Assembly: GCA_028715665.1 (NCBI GenBank)
Contig: JAQURI010000113.1
Coordinates: 1-5,022, forward strand
Direction of reading: 5' to 3'
Source of the DNA: Candidatus Ratteibacteria bacterium
Lineage (GTDB): Bacteria; CAIJMQ01
DNA length: 5,022 nucleotides
The notes beneath the pieces were generated by a model. The model worked only from the letters and a program-made list of their open reading frames with translations, was not told the origin of the DNA and made no database searches. Each line of letters opens with the position of its first letter. Position 1 is the first letter of the stretch. The position numbers and the translations under genes were made by a program. Positions 4,269 through 5,022 of this stretch are shown here, one piece after another.

Positions 4269-5022
4269 ATGGAATGCTTAAAAGTTAAGGAACTCTTATC
4301 CGAATATATCGAGGGAGTCCTTGATGAACAATTGAAGAAATCGGTGGAGGAACATCTTCAAACCTGCAAGAGTTGTTCGGAAGAACTTGGTTTGTTAAAA
4401 ACATATCTTGCGAAAATCGGCTCTCTCGAAAAAATAGAAGCGCCTAAAGATTTTCTTGAGGATTTACATGAACGTTTGCAGGAAGAATCTAAATTCAAAA
4501 AAGTAATACGCAAAATATTCGTTCCCGTGACAGTAAAGGTGCCGTTTGAAATTGCGGGAGCGGCAGCAATGTTGTTTTTTGTTATTTATCTCGTTAAGAC
4601 AATGCAACCAGTTGAAAAAATGACGGCTTTTGTCCCGTCGTCACGGGAAGAAACGACCGTTGATAAACTTGTGGAGAAAGAAGATGAGCGATTAAGACCG
4701 GCAAAGACGGAACAAACCGTTTCGCCTTCCGAGGACATAAAGGAAAACCAAGTCCGGTTATCGTTAGCAATGGAGAAGAAAAGAGTTGCTCCGCCCGCTA
4801 TACCGCAGACAAAGCCGATCGAGTTGGTCCTTTTAATAAAATCCGATACGCAAGACATTGAAACTTATAGCGGCGGTATAAAACCCGTGGAATCCCAGAT
4901 AACGAGAGTCGGGTTGTCTGAAGGTGTAAACAAAGATATGCTGCAGGCACAGAATCTATATGAAAGAGAAATTTCCGAGACAGACTTAAAAGAATTGGGA
5001 TATAAAACTTTGATACCTCTCC
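4269..5022 (+). CDS. Zinc-finger membrane anti-sigma factor, 3' end cut by the window
   Basis: At least 251 residues with no stop before the window edge. The N-terminal 40 residues form a zf-HC2/ZAS anti-sigma domain: C3, then H29-x3-C33-x2-C36 (HLQTCKSC), giving a CxnHxxxCxxC set of four zinc ligands. In this family the domain clamps the partner ECF sigma factor in the cytoplasm. A charged linker (about 54-82) leads to one hydrophobic membrane segment at about 91-109 (VPFEIAGAAAMLFFVIYLV). A long, charged, low-complexity stretch rich in E, K, T and P follows (about 113-180), then a more ordered part beginning IELVLLIKSD (about 184) that probably lies outside the membrane. The cytoplasmic-zinc-finger, single-span, external-domain layout suggests release of the sigma factor by an envelope signal. 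The layout recalls zf-HC2 proteins with a DUF2275-like C-terminal part, but I cannot confirm that family here. The gene is co-directional with the sigma gene and one base from it. Confidence 0.9.
   Translation, partial: MECLKVKELLSEYIEGVLDEQLKKSVEEHLQTCKSCSEELGLLKTYLAKIGSLEKIEAPKDFLEDLHERLQEESKFKKVIRKIFVPVTVKVPFEIAGAAAMLFFVIYLVKTMQPVEKMTAFVPSSREETTVDKLVEKEDERLRPAKTEQTVSPSEDIKENQVRLSLAMEKKRVAPPAIPQTKPIELVLLIKSDTQDIETYSGGIKPVESQITRVGLSEGVNKDMLQAQNLYEREISETDLKELGYKTLIPL

Noticed and set aside
4586..4858. A 90-codon minus-strand open frame.
   Set aside because: It is antisense to the anti-sigma gene and has no start signal or family resemblance.
1..5022. tRNA, rRNA or a known riboswitch.
   Set aside because: No cloverleaf, conserved rRNA segment or recognised aptamer core was seen on either strand; the gaps hold only the palindromes and promoter motifs listed.

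Overview
The window is about 5 kb of ordinary-density bacterial chromosome, roughly 40% GC by eye. It holds three complete genes, two genes cut by the window edges, and several unusual palindromic or phased repeats in and between them. The gene set is a glycolytic 6-phosphofructokinase, lysine/peptidoglycan DapB, folate-pathway PabB and an ECF sigma/anti-sigma pair. It suggests a Gram-negative-type bacterium with diaminopimelate metabolism and de novo folate synthesis. The style of the proteins and the small dispersed palindromes would fit an uncultured lineage such as Omnitrophota or Elusimicrobiota. That placement is a guess from memory and was not computed.

Layout: positions 1-1350 (minus) carry pabB, cut at its 3' end by the window start. 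Positions 1351-1465 hold a striking array of ten GTTAAC-type units in exact 10-bp steps, five in one orientation and five in the other, between the dapB stop and the pabB start. Positions 1466-2272 (minus) are dapB. Positions 2273-2393 hold a good extended -10 box for dapB and two strong hairpins after pfkA. Positions 2394-3359 (minus) are pfkA, with a clear Shine-Dalgarno site and a well-spaced sigma-70-type promoter. The 296-bp divergent gap 3360-3655 contains a 102-bp element with perfect 15-bp terminal inverted repeats. Positions 3656-4267 (plus) encode an ECF sigma factor. From 4269 to the window end (plus), one base after its stop, comes a membrane-anchored zinc-finger anti-sigma factor, truncated by the window end.

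The sigma/anti-sigma pair is a self-contained envelope-to-transcription signalling cassette, divergent from the metabolic genes. pfkA, dapB and pabB share a direction but belong to different pathways. Each of the first two has its own promoter-like sequence, so they look like neighbours rather than a functional operon.

The most notable observation is that pabB carries an in-frame insertion of about 15 codons made of a palindromic repeat. It resembles the terminal repeats of the element upstream of pfkA and the sigma gene. This looks like a mobile palindromic family that can land inside protein-coding sequence, analogous in behaviour to Rickettsia palindromic elements. The second is the 10-bp-phased GTTAAC array, which could be a helically phased protein-binding site or a long leader hairpin controlling pabB.
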